Below are positions 16,208-25,044 of a stretch of DNA of 36,560 nt, piece after piece. The stretch is taken from positions 1 to 36,560 of the forward strand of contig JASBSJ010000034.1 of the NCBI GenBank assembly GCA_030148985.1, in the 5' to 3' direction. Every line of letters starts with the position of its first letter. Within the stretch, counting starts at the first letter, position 1. Made by a program: the position numbers and the translations under genes. Origin of the DNA: Sphingopyxis sp. (GTDB taxonomy: Bacteria; Pseudomonadota; Alphaproteobacteria; Sphingomonadales; Sphingomonadaceae). The notes beneath the pieces were generated by a model. That model was not told the origin of the DNA, did no database searches, and saw only the letters and a program-made list of their open reading frames with translations.

Positions 16208-16639
16208 ATGCAGCCCGCGATCAAGCTGATCGCATCGGTGCGCCGCGGCGAGGTCCGCTGGCTCAACTATCTGCTCGCGAGCGCGCTGGCGCTGGGCAGC
16301 GATGCCGGACTGTTTCTGTTGCTGCTCGACGCGGGGCTGGCGCCGATTCCGGCGTCGGCGACCGGATATTGCGCCGGCATCCTCGTCCACTGGCTGATTT
16401 CGAGCCGACTCGTCTTTGCCGATGGCGCCGCGGCGCGCGGCACGGGTGAGCGGCATCGCCAGAAATTGCTTTTCGTTGGTTCGGCGGTCGTCGGCCTGGC
16501 GGTGACGACCGCGATTGTCGGCGGCGGCAGCGCACTGGGGCTCGACCCGCGGCTTGCCAAGCTCGCGGCGATCGTGGTCAGTTTCCAGACGACCTATTTG
16601 CTGCGCCGCCATATCGTCTTTCGGGCCGCGGCGGCATGA
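16208..16639 (+). CDS. GtrA family membrane protein
   Basis: 143 residues with about four membrane segments (EVRWLNYLLASALALGSDAGLFLLLL; ATGYCAGILVHWLISSRLVF; LLFVGSAVVGLAVTTAIV; LAAIVVSFQTTYLLRRHIVF). The pattern matches GtrA/DPMS-type proteins thought to move polyprenyl-phosphate sugars across the inner membrane. The ATG at 16208 lies 7 nt after GGGGGAG; a GTG at 16205 is adjacent. Its TGA overlaps the start of the next gene by 4 bp (ATGA at 16636-16639). Coupling to a flavoprotein and a GT-C-like enzyme supports a lipid-linked sugar role. Confidence 0.87.
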   Translation: MQPAIKLIASVRRGEVRWLNYLLASALALGSDAGLFLLLLDAGLAPIPASATGYCAGILVHWLISSRLVFADGAAARGTGERHRQKLLFVGSAVVGLAVTTAIVGGGSALGLDPRLAKLAAIVVSFQTTYLLRRHIVFRAAAA

Positions 16640-18474
16640 GCGAGGCCACGGCGACGCCGGCGGGCGGTATCCGGCTTGCCTCCTGGGTCACCCCTGCGCG
16701 CATCTCGCTGATCGTCTGCGGTCTGATGAGCCTGATCGCGATTATCGCCCAATGGCAGGCGATTGGAGCTCTCGACCTTGCCGACACCGACGATGCAATG
16801 CGCATGGCACAGGTGCGCGACTTGCTCGCGGGGCAGCGGTGGTGGGATCTCACCCAATATCGCGTCAATCCGGCGGGCGGCGGCGTGCTGATGCATTGGT
16901 CGCGCCTCGTCGATGCACCACTGGCGGCGGGCATCCTGCTGCTGGAACCCCTGTTCGGACAAACGATGGCCGAACGCATCGTGATGACGGCCTGGCCGCC
17001 GATGCTGGGCACGGCGCTTTGCGTCGCCTGCGCGCTCGGCTACCGCAACCTCTCCGACCGTCGCATCGCCTATGTCGTGCCGCTGTTCCTCGTGATGTCG
17101 GGCTATATCCTCGTCCAGTTCCGGCCGTTGCGCGTCGATCATCATGGCTGGCAGATTCTGCTCGCGATGCTGGTCATGGCGCAGGCGCTGCGCCCCGCGT
17201 CGTGGCAGGCGGGATTGCTCGGCGGACTGTTCGCTGCGGCGCTGCTTGCGGTATCGATCGAGGGACTGCCGATCGCGGCACTGTTCGCGGGCTTTGCGGC
17301 GCTGCGCTGGGCCTTGCACGGCCGCGGCGACGATCGCGCGCGGCTGTGCGGTTATATCGGCGCACTCGCGGGCGGTGCGATCCTGCTCCAGTTCGCGACG
17401 CGCGGGCCCGCGGGTCTTGTCGGCACCTGGTGCGATTCGCTTTCGGCGCCCTATATGGCGGCATTCGTCGCGGCGACGGTGATCATCTTCGCGTCGGCGC
17501 GCGCCAATCCCAGCGCGGTTTGGGCTCGCTTTGCGGCGCTCGCGCTGGCGGGCGTTGCGGCGGTGGGTGCGCTGGTGTGGACCGAGCCGCAATGCGCGAA
17601 CGGCCCCTTTGCGACGCTTGATCCTATTGTTGCCGAATATTGGTATCGCAATGTGCTCGAAGGCCAGCCGCTGTGGCGGGCGAAACCGAACGACATGATC
17701 CATGTGCTCGTGCCGTCGCTCACCGGACTTGCAGGTTCGATACTAGCTTGGCGCCATGCGGACAATGCGGCCGACCGGCGGAACTGGGCGACGGTCATCG
17801 CCGCGCTGCTCGGCGCGACGGCGCTCTCGCTGCTCGTTTTTCGAAGCGTATCGACCGCACATCTGTTCGCGCTGCCCGGCTGCGCCTGGCTCGGGCTGCG
17901 CGCCTGGACATGGGCGCGGGCGATTCCGGCGATGCTGCCGCGCATCCTCGCCTCGGCGATGACGGCGCTGACGCTCCCGCTGATCGGCGGGATGACGGTA
18001 GCGGCGGCACTCAGTCCGTTCGTCCCGGCGCTGAAGGCCGAGGAAGAACGCGCGAAGACCCAAGCCGCCGACGCCAACCGCTATCGTGCGAACTGCCTCG
18101 ATCCCGCGGCGATCGGCGACATCAATCGCCTGCCGACCACGACCTTGCTGACCCCGATCGACCTCGGAGCGCCGCTTGTCTTCTGGACGCGGCACGGGCT
18201 GGTCGCGACGCCGCATCACCGCAACAAGGACGCGATGGCCGATACGATCCGTGCTTTCGCGGGCGATCCGATGCGGGCCGAGGCGCTGGTACGGCGGCAA
18301 CAGGCGGGGCTGATCGCCGTGTGTCGCACCGCCAACGACTTCACCAAATATCGCCGCGCGCGAAAGGATGCGCTGGCGGCACAGCTTTATGCAGGGACGC
18401 CGCCGGGCTGGCTCGAAGCCGTGCCGGTCACCTCGCGTGCGGGGCTGGCGATATGGCGGGTAAAGCCCGACTGA
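16636..18474 (+). CDS. Polytopic membrane protein, putative GT-C glycosyltransferase (STT3-like)
   Basis: 612 residues. A first membrane segment (about 22-45) is followed by LDLADTDDAMRMAQVRDLLAGQ, placing an acidic D-T-D-D motif (50-53) in the first external loop as in GT-C enzymes such as STT3/AglB. Next comes WWDLTQYRVNPAGGGVLMHWSRLVDAPLA, also reminiscent of that group. About ten further hydrophobic segments run to residue ~460, and a soluble C-terminal part (about 470-612) contains Cys490 and Cys567. Relatives are often labelled only as hypothetical or, wrongly, as AcrB-type efflux proteins. A polyprenyl-sugar-dependent transfer at the periplasmic face is inferred from the fold and the GtrA neighbour. 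Confidence 0.65.
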   Translation: MSEATATPAGGIRLASWVTPARISLIVCGLMSLIAIIAQWQAIGALDLADTDDAMRMAQVRDLLAGQRWWDLTQYRVNPAGGGVLMHWSRLVDAPLAAGILLLEPLFGQTMAERIVMTAWPPMLGTALCVACALGYRNLSDRRIAYVVPLFLVMSGYILVQFRPLRVDHHGWQILLAMLVMAQALRPASWQAGLLGGLFAAALLAVSIEGLPIAALFAGFAALRWALHGRGDDRARLCGYIGALAGGAILLQFATRGPAGLVGTWCDSLSAPYMAAFVAATVIIFASARANPSAVWARFAALALAGVAAVGALVWTEPQCANGPFATLDPIVAEYWYRNVLEGQPLWRAKPNDMIHVLVPSLTGLAGSILAWRHADNAADRRNWATVIAALLGATALSLLVFRSVSTAHLFALPGCAWLGLRAWTWARAIPAMLPRILASAMTALTLPLIGGMTVAAALSPFVPALKAEEERAKTQAADANRYRANCLDPAAIGDINRLPTTTLLTPIDLGAPLVFWTRHGLVATPHHRNKDAMADTIRAFAGDPMRAEALVRRQQAGLIAVCRTANDFTKYRRARKDALAAQLYAGTPPGWLEAVPVTSRAGLAIWRVKPD

Positions 18475-18481
18475 ACTCGCG

Positions 18482-18967
18482 TCAGGCGGGGCGGAAACGC
18501 AGCGCCGCGCCATTCATGCAATAACGCTTGCCTGTCGGTTTCGGCCCGTCGTTGAACACATGGCCCAGATGGCCGCCGCAGCGTCGGCAATGCACTTCGG
18601 TGCGCGGATAACCAAGGTCATAATCGGTTACGGTGCCGATCGCGCCCTTCAGCGGCGTCCAGAAACTCGGCCAGCCCGTGCCGCTGTCATATTTGGTCTT
18701 GCTCGAATAGAGCGGCAGCGCGCAGCCCGCACAGACGAAAGTTCCGGCGCGCTTTTCCTTATCGAGCGGGCTGGTGAAGGGCCGCTCGGTCGCCGCCTCG
18801 CGCAGCACGCGATATTCCAGCGGCGACAGGCGCTTTTTCCATTCGGCTTCGGACAGGCGCCAGCCCGCCTCGGCCTTTGGGCGCGCCGATTTGGCGAACA
18901 GCATCGGCGCGGCGATGATGCCGCCGCCCAGAACAAGCCCGCCCAAAAGATGCCGTCGTTCGATCAT
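18482..18967 (-). CDS. msrB: Peptide-methionine (R)-S-oxide reductase MsrB, exported form
   Basis: MsrB repairs methionine-R-sulfoxide. 161 residues from ATG 18967, which has AGGAG 7 nt upstream; a TTG at 18973 is an alternative. The N-terminus ERRHLLGGLVLGGGIIAAPMLFA looks like a twin-arginine signal, so the enzyme probably works in the periplasm. Zinc-binding Cys are at 79, 82 (CAGC) and 127, 130 (CRRC). The SGTGWPSF and HLGHVFNDGP motifs and the catalytic Cys150 in KRYCMNG are present. No resolving Cys like Cys63 of typical MsrB is obvious in the expected loop. Ends 8 bp from the convergent GT-C-like gene. Confidence 0.93.
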   Translation of the reverse strand: MIERRHLLGGLVLGGGIIAAPMLFAKSARPKAEAGWRLSEAEWKKRLSPLEYRVLREAATERPFTSPLDKEKRAGTFVCAGCALPLYSSKTKYDSGTGWPSFWTPLKGAIGTVTDYDLGYPRTEVHCRRCGGHLGHVFNDGPKPTGKRYCMNGAALRFRPA

Positions 18968-19022
18968 ATCCAAGCTCCTGTCCCTTTATACGGCGGAAAC
19001 AGGCGCGCGGTTTCAGCCGCGG

Positions 19023-20297
19023 TCAATATTGTTCGAGTTCGACCGGCAGGTGGCGATAACCGTGGACGAAGCTCGCGTGGACGCGCTCGGGTTCGCCGAC
19101 GACATTCACGCGCAGGCGGCGCTTCTGCATTTCCGAAATCAGCGTGGTCAGCTGAAGCTCGGCGACGCGTGCGCCGACGCAGCGGTGGATGCCATAGCCG
19201 AAGGCAAGGTGGCGGCGCGCATTTTCGCGATCGACGATGATGCGGTCGCCGTCGGGAAACACGCTTTCATCGCGATTCGCCGATGCATACCAGAGCGCGA
19301 TCTTGTCGCGCTTCTTGATCTGATGCCCGAACAGCTCGGTATCCTCCATCGCGGTGCGGCGCATATGCGCGAGCGGCGTCTGCCAGCGGATGATCTCGTG
19401 CATCGCATTGACCGCGAGTTCGGGATCATGGTTCGCCTCGAGCTTCGCGCGTTCTTCGGGGAAACAGTGCAGGCCATAGGCATAGGCCGACATCGAGTTG
19501 CGCGTCGTGTCGTTGCCGCCGACGATCAGCAGGATCAAATTCCCCATGAATTCATGCTCGCTCATATGCTTCATTGCATCGGATTGCAGCATGATCGAGA
19601 TGAGGTCGTGCTTGCCGGGGTTGAGCGCCTTGCGGTCCCACAGTTCCTTGAACGCGGCGCCCATTTCAAAGGCCTTGGCGGTGCGCGCCTGACGCAATTC
19701 GGTGGTGTCGAAGGATTCGATGTCGCCGAGCGCATCGGACCAGGCGGTGAGCCGGTGGCGCTCCTCCCACGGAAAGTCGAACAGGATCGCGAGCATGTCG
19801 GTGGTGAGTTCGATCGACACTTTTTCGACCCAGTCGAACGTCTCGCCGATGGGCAGCGTGTCGATCAGCGCCGCGGTGCGCGCGACCGTATCGGCGCGCA
19901 TCCGCTCGATTTCCGACGGGCCGAAGGCGGGGGCGACGGTGCGGCGCTGCGCGGTGTGCTGCGGCGGGTCCATGGCGATGAACATCGGCATCGGGATCTC
20001 GCCCTCTTTCAGATATTCGACGCCGTCGCCTGCGACGGTGATGCCGCCATATTCCCAGCTCGATGAGAAAATCTTGGGCAGCGCCTCGATATGCTGGATC
20101 GGCTTGTAGGTCGTCACCGACCAATAGGGGCCGAATTTCGAATCGGGGCAATAATAGATCGGCGATTCGGCGCGCAGCTGGCGCATCGGCTCCTGCCAGC
20201 GATCCTCGCTCCACAGCTCGGCGCGGCTGACATCAAGCGGATTGACGGTGATCTCGGAGGCGGGGGTTTCGGGGGCGGGGCGAATCTGGGTGGCCAC
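19023..20297 (-). CDS. Cytochrome P450, CYP153-like
   Basis: 424 residues. Oxygen-binding I-helix GGNDTTRN, ExxR motif in HEIIRW, and haem-ligand loop FGYGIHRCVGARVAE with Cys373. Phrases such as GGITVAG, MPMFIAMDPPQHTAQRRTV and LLIVGGNDTTRNSMS are close to CYP153 alkane/fatty-acid hydroxylases, which occur in Sphingopyxis; this subfamily call is from memory. The enzyme needs a ferredoxin and a ferredoxin reductase, and neither is adjacent, so they must be elsewhere. The start is GTG at 20297 (MATQIRP), with GAGGAG about 7 nt upstream. A promoter-like pair of boxes lies at 20346-20373. Confidence 0.92.
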   Translation of the reverse strand: MATQIRPAPETPASEITVNPLDVSRAELWSEDRWQEPMRQLRAESPIYYCPDSKFGPYWSVTTYKPIQHIEALPKIFSSSWEYGGITVAGDGVEYLKEGEIPMPMFIAMDPPQHTAQRRTVAPAFGPSEIERMRADTVARTAALIDTLPIGETFDWVEKVSIELTTDMLAILFDFPWEERHRLTAWSDALGDIESFDTTELRQARTAKAFEMGAAFKELWDRKALNPGKHDLISIMLQSDAMKHMSEHEFMGNLILLIVGGNDTTRNSMSAYAYGLHCFPEERAKLEANHDPELAVNAMHEIIRWQTPLAHMRRTAMEDTELFGHQIKKRDKIALWYASANRDESVFPDGDRIIVDRENARRHLAFGYGIHRCVGARVAELQLTTLISEMQKRRLRVNVVGEPERVHASFVHGYRHLPVELEQY

Positions 20298-20345
20298 GGG
20301 ACAGCTCCTCTCAAACGGCCGTCTCGGCGCGGCCGATTCAGTTGC

Positions 20346-20373
20346 AGAATGCCACTATTTACAGCTTTGTCAA
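20346..20373 (-). promoter_or_regulatory. Putative sigma-70-type promoter of the P450 gene
   Basis: Reading leftward: TTGACA (complement of 20368-20373), 16 nt, then CATTCT (complement of 20346-20351). The -35 box is perfect; the -10 box is weak. It would give a 5' leader of about 40 nt before GTG 20297. An AT-rich AAAGCTGTAAATAG between the boxes could be a repressor site. Confidence 0.4.
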
Positions 20374-20393
20374 TGGAAGGACGGCAGGGGGTG

Positions 20394-21647
20394 TCAGGCG
20401 CGTTTGCCGCGCGCCCAGAACTTCCAGTTGCCGCCGCCGCTGAGCACGCCCGCGCGGAACAGCCGCACGGCGATCCAGATCACGAGCGCGACCCATAATG
20501 CCTGCCAGCCCAGCGCGAGCAGATGGACGGCCTTGTCGTCGTCGGTCGCGGCGCGCGCCGCCATCGCCAGCGGCGACGAAAAAGGGAAGATCTGGGCAAC
20601 GCGCGCCAAGCCGGTGCCCGGCGCGCCCGCCGCGGCCGCCGACAGGCTGAACATCCCGACCTGGAAGATGGTGATCGGCAGGCTGAGCATCTGAATCTCG
20701 CGCACCGTCGCCGCCTGCGCGCCAATGCCGAGGAAGACGGCGCCGAGCAGGAGGAAGGACATGACGAAATAGGCGAAACCGATGCCGAGGAAAAAGGGCC
20801 AGCCGGTCGCGGGGGTCGCGCCCAGTGCGCCGGCGGCCTTGCCGGCCTTGCCCGCCGCGGCGAGGCTGGCGGGGTCGATCTGCGTCGCGGCGATCAGCCC
20901 GGCGCCGAATGCCATCGCCAGCCAGAAGGCGATGAACAGCACGGCAACGCCGAGAAAGCCGAGCAGCTTGCCCAGAAAGACGCTTTCGAGCGGCACCGCA
21001 GCGGCGAGAATCTCGATGACCTTGTTGCCCTTTTCTTCGGCGAGCGAACTGACCGTCTGTCCGGCGAGGAGCAGGGTCAGCAGGAAGATGACGAACACCG
21101 CGCCGAAGCCGAGCGATTGCTGCACCGCGATGCTCGTGCCGCCGCTTTGCAGGCTTTCGAAGCGCGGCGCCGCCGGGGCGACGCTGCCCGCGGCGCGGTC
21201 GCGCAACACCTCGCCCGCCAAGAGCGCGAGATAACGGCCCGAACTGCCGTCGGCATTGCGCTCTACAATGCGCGGGGCCGCAAGCGGCCCGCTCATCACC
21301 GCGTAGGTATCGGCGCCCTTTTCGCGCGCGACGGCGCGCGGATCGGGCGCACTCGGCCCGGCGATGCGCACTTCGAGCAACGGCGGTGCATCGGGCCCGC
21401 GGAACGTATCGCGCAGCCGCCGGTCGGCGGTGCGCAGTGCCTCGACATCGGCGGCATCGGCGATCACGACGATGCGCCCGGCGCCGCGCGCGCTGTCGGC
21501 GAGCTGCGACGCGCCCATGCCACCCGCGAGCCCCATCGCCACCATGAACAGCGGCGCGAGGAGGAAGAGGAGGAAGGTCGGAGTCGCGACGATCGCCAGA
21601 AAGTCGCGCCGCGCAACCACCAGGATGTTTCGCAGGATCGGGGTCAT
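20394..21647 (-). CDS. ABC exporter permease, NatB-like
   Basis: 417 residues. One N-terminal membrane segment (TPTFLLFLLAPLFMVAMGLAG), then a large external domain of about 140 residues, then five or six membrane segments in the second half (LGFGAVFVIFLLTLLLAGQTVSSLAEEKGNKVIEILAAA). This is the ABC-2 layout of NatB-type permeases, which work with a NatA-type ATPase to export Na+ or other cargo. EEKGNKVIEILAA is the typical ABC-2 conserved helix. The start ATG 21647 overlaps the TGA of the ATPase gene upstream (ATGA), so the two are one unit. The cargo is not known. Confidence 0.88.
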   Translation of the reverse strand: MTPILRNILVVARRDFLAIVATPTFLLFLLAPLFMVAMGLAGGMGASQLADSARGAGRIVVIADAADVEALRTADRRLRDTFRGPDAPPLLEVRIAGPSAPDPRAVAREKGADTYAVMSGPLAAPRIVERNADGSSGRYLALLAGEVLRDRAAGSVAPAAPRFESLQSGGTSIAVQQSLGFGAVFVIFLLTLLLAGQTVSSLAEEKGNKVIEILAAAVPLESVFLGKLLGFLGVAVLFIAFWLAMAFGAGLIAATQIDPASLAAAGKAGKAAGALGATPATGWPFFLGIGFAYFVMSFLLLGAVFLGIGAQAATVREIQMLSLPITIFQVGMFSLSAAAAGAPGTGLARVAQIFPFSSPLAMAARAATDDDKAVHLLALGWQALWVALVIWIAVRLFRAGVLSGGGNWKFWARGKRA

Positions 21648-22600
21648 GCGCTCGCCTCCTCGATCGCGTCGTCGGTGGCGTCGGCGTCGAAACCGGCGTC
21701 GACCTGCCGGACGATGTGGACAAAGGCATCGTGCAGCGCGGGACGGCTGATCGACAGGCCGCTGACGCCATGGCCGCTCGCGGTGATCCGCGCGAGCAAA
21801 GGTTCGACATCGCCGTCCTCGATCGCGAAATGCCAGGCGTCGCCGCGAAGCTCGGCGCCCGCGGGCAGGTCGGCGGCGATCGCGGCGGCGTCGCCCGCTT
21901 CGCGCGGCGTATAGCGCACCTGCATCGGCAGCAGCGCGCGCGCTTCGTCGATACTGCCTTCGAATCGCCGCGCCGAGCGCGCGATGATCGCGATCCGGTC
22001 ACACAGCCGCTCGGCGTGCGCCATCACATGCGTCGAAAACAGGATCGTTGCGCCGCGCGCCTGTTCGCGCCGGACGATCATCTCCAGCCGCTCCTGATTC
22101 ACCGGATCGAGCCCCGAAAAAGGTTCGTCGAGGACGATGAGGTCGGGCGCGTGAACGATCGATCCGATCAGCTGGACCATCTGCGCCATGCCCTTCGACA
22201 TCTTGCGGATCTTTTCGTCGATCACGCGCTCGAGCCCAAGCTCGGTCATGAAAATGGCGGCGCGGCGGCGCCCCTCCGACCAGTCGAGCCCGCGCAGCGC
22301 GCCCATGAAGGCGATCGCCTCACGCGCTTTCATGCCGGGATAGAGCCCGCGTTCCTCGGGCAGATAGCCGATACGGCTGCGCACGGCCTGCGGCTTCAGC
22401 CCGCCGAGCAGGCGGCTCGTCCCCGCGTCGGGGTCGATGATGCCCAGCGTCATGCGCAGGCTGGTCGTCTTGCCCGCGCCATTGGGGCCGAGCACGCCAT
22501 AGATGCTGCCCGCGGGCACCAACAGGCTGACGTCATCGACCGCCTTGAAATCGCCGAAATATTTGGTGAGGCCGGTCGCCTCGACGCTGAAATCGCTCAA
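21644..22600 (-). CDS. ABC transporter ATP-binding protein, NatA-like
   Basis: 318 residues. Walker [10 protein letters not shown] (38-46), Q-loop region [15 protein letters not shown], signature [11 protein letters not shown], Walker [14 protein letters not shown] and H-loop [20 protein letters not shown] is typical of NatA/Na+-export and antibiotic-export ATPases. The C-terminal ~100 residues are a small extra domain as in this group. The start is TTG at 22600 (MSDFSVEA), with no ATG nearby; queG is divergent, 67 bp away. Forms the exporter with the permease gene. Confidence 0.9.
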   Translation of the reverse strand: MSDFSVEATGLTKYFGDFKAVDDVSLLVPAGSIYGVLGPNGAGKTTSLRMTLGIIDPDAGTSRLLGGLKPQAVRSRIGYLPEERGLYPGMKAREAIAFMGALRGLDWSEGRRRAAIFMTELGLERVIDEKIRKMSKGMAQMVQLIGSIVHAPDLIVLDEPFSGLDPVNQERLEMIVRREQARGATILFSTHVMAHAERLCDRIAIIARSARRFEGSIDEARALLPMQVRYTPREAGDAAAIAADLPAGAELRGDAWHFAIEDGDVEPLLARITASGHGVSGLSISRPALHDAFVHIVRQVDAGFDADATDDAIEEASA

Positions 22601-22667
22601 ACCCTGGCCCCCAATCGTCCGTCCAGCAAGCTATGGCACGGCGCGGTGGCTCGCGTATAGAGCGCCA

Positions 22668-23732
22668 ATGGTTGCCGAAGCCTTGCCTTCCCCCGAAGAC
22701 CGGTTGGAAACCCGCCTGGAGGCGGCCGCGCGCGCGCAGGGTTTCGTCGCCTTCGGTATCGCCGCCGCCGACGCCGCGCCGCAGACGGCCGCGCGGCTGC
22801 GCCAATGGCTCGCCGAAGGGCGCCACGGCGGCATGATCTGGATGGAAAACCGCGCCGAGCAGCGCGGATCGCCCAAGGGGCTGTGGCCCGAGGTCCGGTC
22901 GGTGATCGCGCTCGGCATGAGCTATGCCCCCGCGCTCGATCCGCTCGCGCTCGCCGATCACCCGGACCGCGGCCGCATTTCGGTCTATGCGCAGGGCGCC
23001 GACTATCATGACGTCGTCAAAAAGGCGCTGAAGGCGACCGCGCGCTGGCTGGTCGCCGAGGCACCCGACAGCGCGGTCAAGGTATTCGTCGACACCGCGC
23101 CGGTGATGGAAAAGCCGCTGGCGGCGGCGGCGGGACTCGGCTGGCAGGGCAAGCACAGCAACCTCGTCAGCCGCGACCATGGCAGCTGGCTGTTCCTCGG
23201 CGCCATCTATACCACGCTCGATCTCGCGCCCTCGCGGCCCGGCCACGACCGCTGCGGCAGCTGTACGGCGTGCCAGACGGCGTGCCCGACCGACGCCTTT
23301 CCCGCGCCCTATCGGCTCGATGCGCGGCGCTGCATCTCCTACCTCACGATCGAGCATGACGGGCCGATCCCGGCCGAGTTCCGCCGCGCGATCGGCAATC
23401 GCATCTATGGCTGCGACGATTGCCTTGCGGTCTGTCCGTGGAACAAATTTGCCGATAGCGCGCACCGGCACCGCGCCTTCCTGCCGCGCGCCGAACTGGC
23501 GGCGCCGTCGCTTGGCGACCTGCTCGCGCTCGACGATGCCGGGTTCCGACAGGTGTTCGCGGGGTCGCCGATCAAGCGGATCGGGCGCGGACGCATGGTG
23601 CGCAACGCGGCGATTGCGGCGGGGAATAGCGGCGATGCGCGCTTCGTGCCCGCGCTCCAAAGGCTCGCGGACGATGAAACGCCAATGGTCGCCGATGCCG
23701 CGCGCTGGGCGTTGGCCGAGCTAGCGTTATGA
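22668..23732 (+). CDS. queG: Epoxyqueuosine reductase QueG
   Basis: QueG performs the last step of queuosine synthesis in tRNA, reducing epoxyqueuosine with cobalamin and two 4Fe-4S clusters. 354 residues from ATG 22668. Cluster Cys are in [15 protein letters not shown] (196, 199, 202, 206) and, with Cys222, in [14 protein letters not shown] (249, 252, 256). The active-site stretch [26 protein letters not shown] carries the acid Asp142. A HEAT-like tail ([18 protein letters not shown]) binds tRNA in relatives. In-frame starts further upstream add non-family sequence. It shares a tRNA-modification theme with mnmE, mnmG and tsaD but is not in an operon with them. Confidence 0.94.
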   Translation: MVAEALPSPEDRLETRLEAAARAQGFVAFGIAAADAAPQTAARLRQWLAEGRHGGMIWMENRAEQRGSPKGLWPEVRSVIALGMSYAPALDPLALADHPDRGRISVYAQGADYHDVVKKALKATARWLVAEAPDSAVKVFVDTAPVMEKPLAAAAGLGWQGKHSNLVSRDHGSWLFLGAIYTTLDLAPSRPGHDRCGSCTACQTACPTDAFPAPYRLDARRCISYLTIEHDGPIPAEFRRAIGNRIYGCDDCLAVCPWNKFADSAHRHRAFLPRAELAAPSLGDLLALDDAGFRQVFAGSPIKRIGRGRMVRNAAIAAGNSGDARFVPALQRLADDETPMVADAARWALAELAL

Positions 23733-23742
23733 TGTCAATTCT

Positions 23743-23877
23743 ATCCTCCCTGTCGCGTAGCGATGGGGAGGTGGCAGCGCGAAGCGCTGACGGAGGGGCA
23801 ATAACGCGACGTCGCGGCCCCTCCACCAACCGCTTCGCGGACGGTCCCCCTCCCCATGGCTTCGCCACAGGGAGGAT
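23743..23877. repeat. Dispersed intergenic palindromic element, copy B (inverted)
   Basis: Runs from ATCCTCCCTGTCGCG to CCACAGGGAGGAT and is the reverse complement of copies A and C: it has CGATGGGGAGGTGGCAGCG, CGAAGCGCTGACGGAGGGG and GGTCCCCCTCCCCATGG. It fills the whole gap between convergent queG and the lipoprotein gene (23733-23880), where it could serve as a shared transcript-end structure. Confidence 0.88.
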
Positions 23878-23880
23878 ATT

Positions 23881-24255
23881 TCAGCGCCGTAGCGCTTCGG
23901 CGCAGCTGTTCACTTCGGCGTTGCGACCGTCGGGCGTGCGCGCGTCGACATGCGTCGCGACCGGATTCGCGCCCGCACGCGGGGCATAGAAATAAATGTC
24001 GAGCACGCAGCGCGACCCCGCGAACTGGAGCTTGCGCCCCGCGCCTTCGGTGACGTCGATCCGCGGTTTGCCGAACATCCGGCCGACCGCATCGACGCTG
24101 TTGCCGATCAGCGCATTATTCTGCACCGGCCGAACGACGGTCGGCGGCGGCGCGGAGGGGGGCATGGCCGCGGGGCGCGGAATCGCCGGGCCCGCGCAGG
24201 CACCAAGCGTCAGCGCCAAGCCCGCAATGGCGGCCAATCGGCGGTTCTCGGTCAT
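23881..24255 (-). CDS. Small putative lipoprotein
   Basis: 124 residues with a lipoprotein signal (MTENRRLAAIAGLALTLGAC; lipobox LGAC, Cys20). After a Pro-rich linker (PAIPRPAAMPPSAPPPTVV) comes NALIGNSVDAVGRMFGKPRIDVTEGAGRKLQF, which resembles the start of small BamE/SmpA-type lipoprotein domains (GxxxxxVxxxFGxP), followed by CVLDIYFYAP. I do not recognise a named family. Its ATG overlaps the TGA of the EI24-type gene (ATGA), so the two are co-translated. Cys83 and Cys118 could form a disulphide. Confidence 0.78.
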   Translation of the reverse strand: MTENRRLAAIAGLALTLGACAGPAIPRPAAMPPSAPPPTVVRPVQNNALIGNSVDAVGRMFGKPRIDVTEGAGRKLQFAGSRCVLDIYFYAPRAGANPVATHVDARTPDGRNAEVNSCAEALRR

Positions 24256-24935
24256 TTTTCTGTGTTCCCGTCGCTGAGGTGCAGCATGTGGACGGCCATA
24301 GCGGCGCTGAGCAGGGGGGCCAACAAATTGGCGACAGGCACCACAAAGCTTGCGGCGGACAGCAGGCCGAGCGGCCAGCGCGCGCTGCGGCCGAGGCGCG
24401 GGCGACCCGGATGGCGCGCGAGCACCATCGCCTCCAGATCGCGGCCGAGCAGCAGCGCGTTGACGACCAGCGCGAGGATCGGCGTGCCGATGCCGGTGAC
24501 GAGCAGCAAGATATAGAGCGGCAGCGCGAGCAGATTGCCGCCGATCAGCCGGCCGAGCGAGGCGAGCGCCAGCCCTATGCTCGGGCCCCAGCCGACATCG
24601 ACCGCGCGCGCCGCGGCGGCGGGGTAATGGCGCCCCTCCACATCGGCGACGATTGCGTCGGCGAACAGGCCGATGACGATAATCGCGACCGCGCGAAAGA
24701 GCAGCCAGCTTCCCGCGATCAGGGCAAGGACGACGAGCACGCTCGCCATGTCGCGCGTCGCGGCATCGAGCCAGCCCCATTCTTCCAGCGCCCAGCGCGC
24801 GCCGAAAAATATCGCCGCGCCAGACAGGCCGAGTAGCAGCAGCGTGAGCGCCAGGCTTTGCGCAAGGATGGCCAGCACGCGCGGGCTGGAAAGGTCGCGG
24901 ATCGCGAGCAGGAAAGCGTGGAGCGCGCGGGTCAT
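24252..24935 (-). CDS. EI24 domain-containing membrane protein (CysZ-like)
   Basis: 227 residues starting MTRALHAFLLAIRDLSSPRVLAILAQSLALT, with hydrophobic segments at about 20-45, 63-95, 130-160 and 190-215. The arrangement FLLAIRDLSSPRVL...IGNNLL-type (here LIGGNLLALPLYILLL) fits the EI24/CysZ family, whose best-known member takes up sulfate. No sulfur-assimilation gene is nearby, so sulfate is only one option. The chosen ATG 24935 removes an upstream extension that overlaps the divergent adenosine kinase gene. Co-transcribed with the lipoprotein gene. Confidence 0.8.
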   Translation of the reverse strand: MTRALHAFLLAIRDLSSPRVLAILAQSLALTLLLLGLSGAAIFFGARWALEEWGWLDAATRDMASVLVVLALIAGSWLLFRAVAIIVIGLFADAIVADVEGRHYPAAAARAVDVGWGPSIGLALASLGRLIGGNLLALPLYILLLVTGIGTPILALVVNALLLGRDLEAMVLARHPGRPRLGRSARWPLGLLSAASFVVPVANLLAPLLSAAMAVHMLHLSDGNTEK

Positions 24936-25044
24936 CGCCGCTGGATGGTCGGCGCAGCGCGCAGCGTCAAGCGCCGCGCTTGCGTTCGCGCGCCCCGGTC
25001 CGTAAAGGCGCGCGCAGCTTTTCCCATCCAGAACAGGATTTTTC

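Noticed and set aside
14579..16612. 677-codon minus-strand open frame opposite the flavoprotein gene
   Set aside because: Shadow of the FAD-binding gene, which has clear motifs on the other strand.
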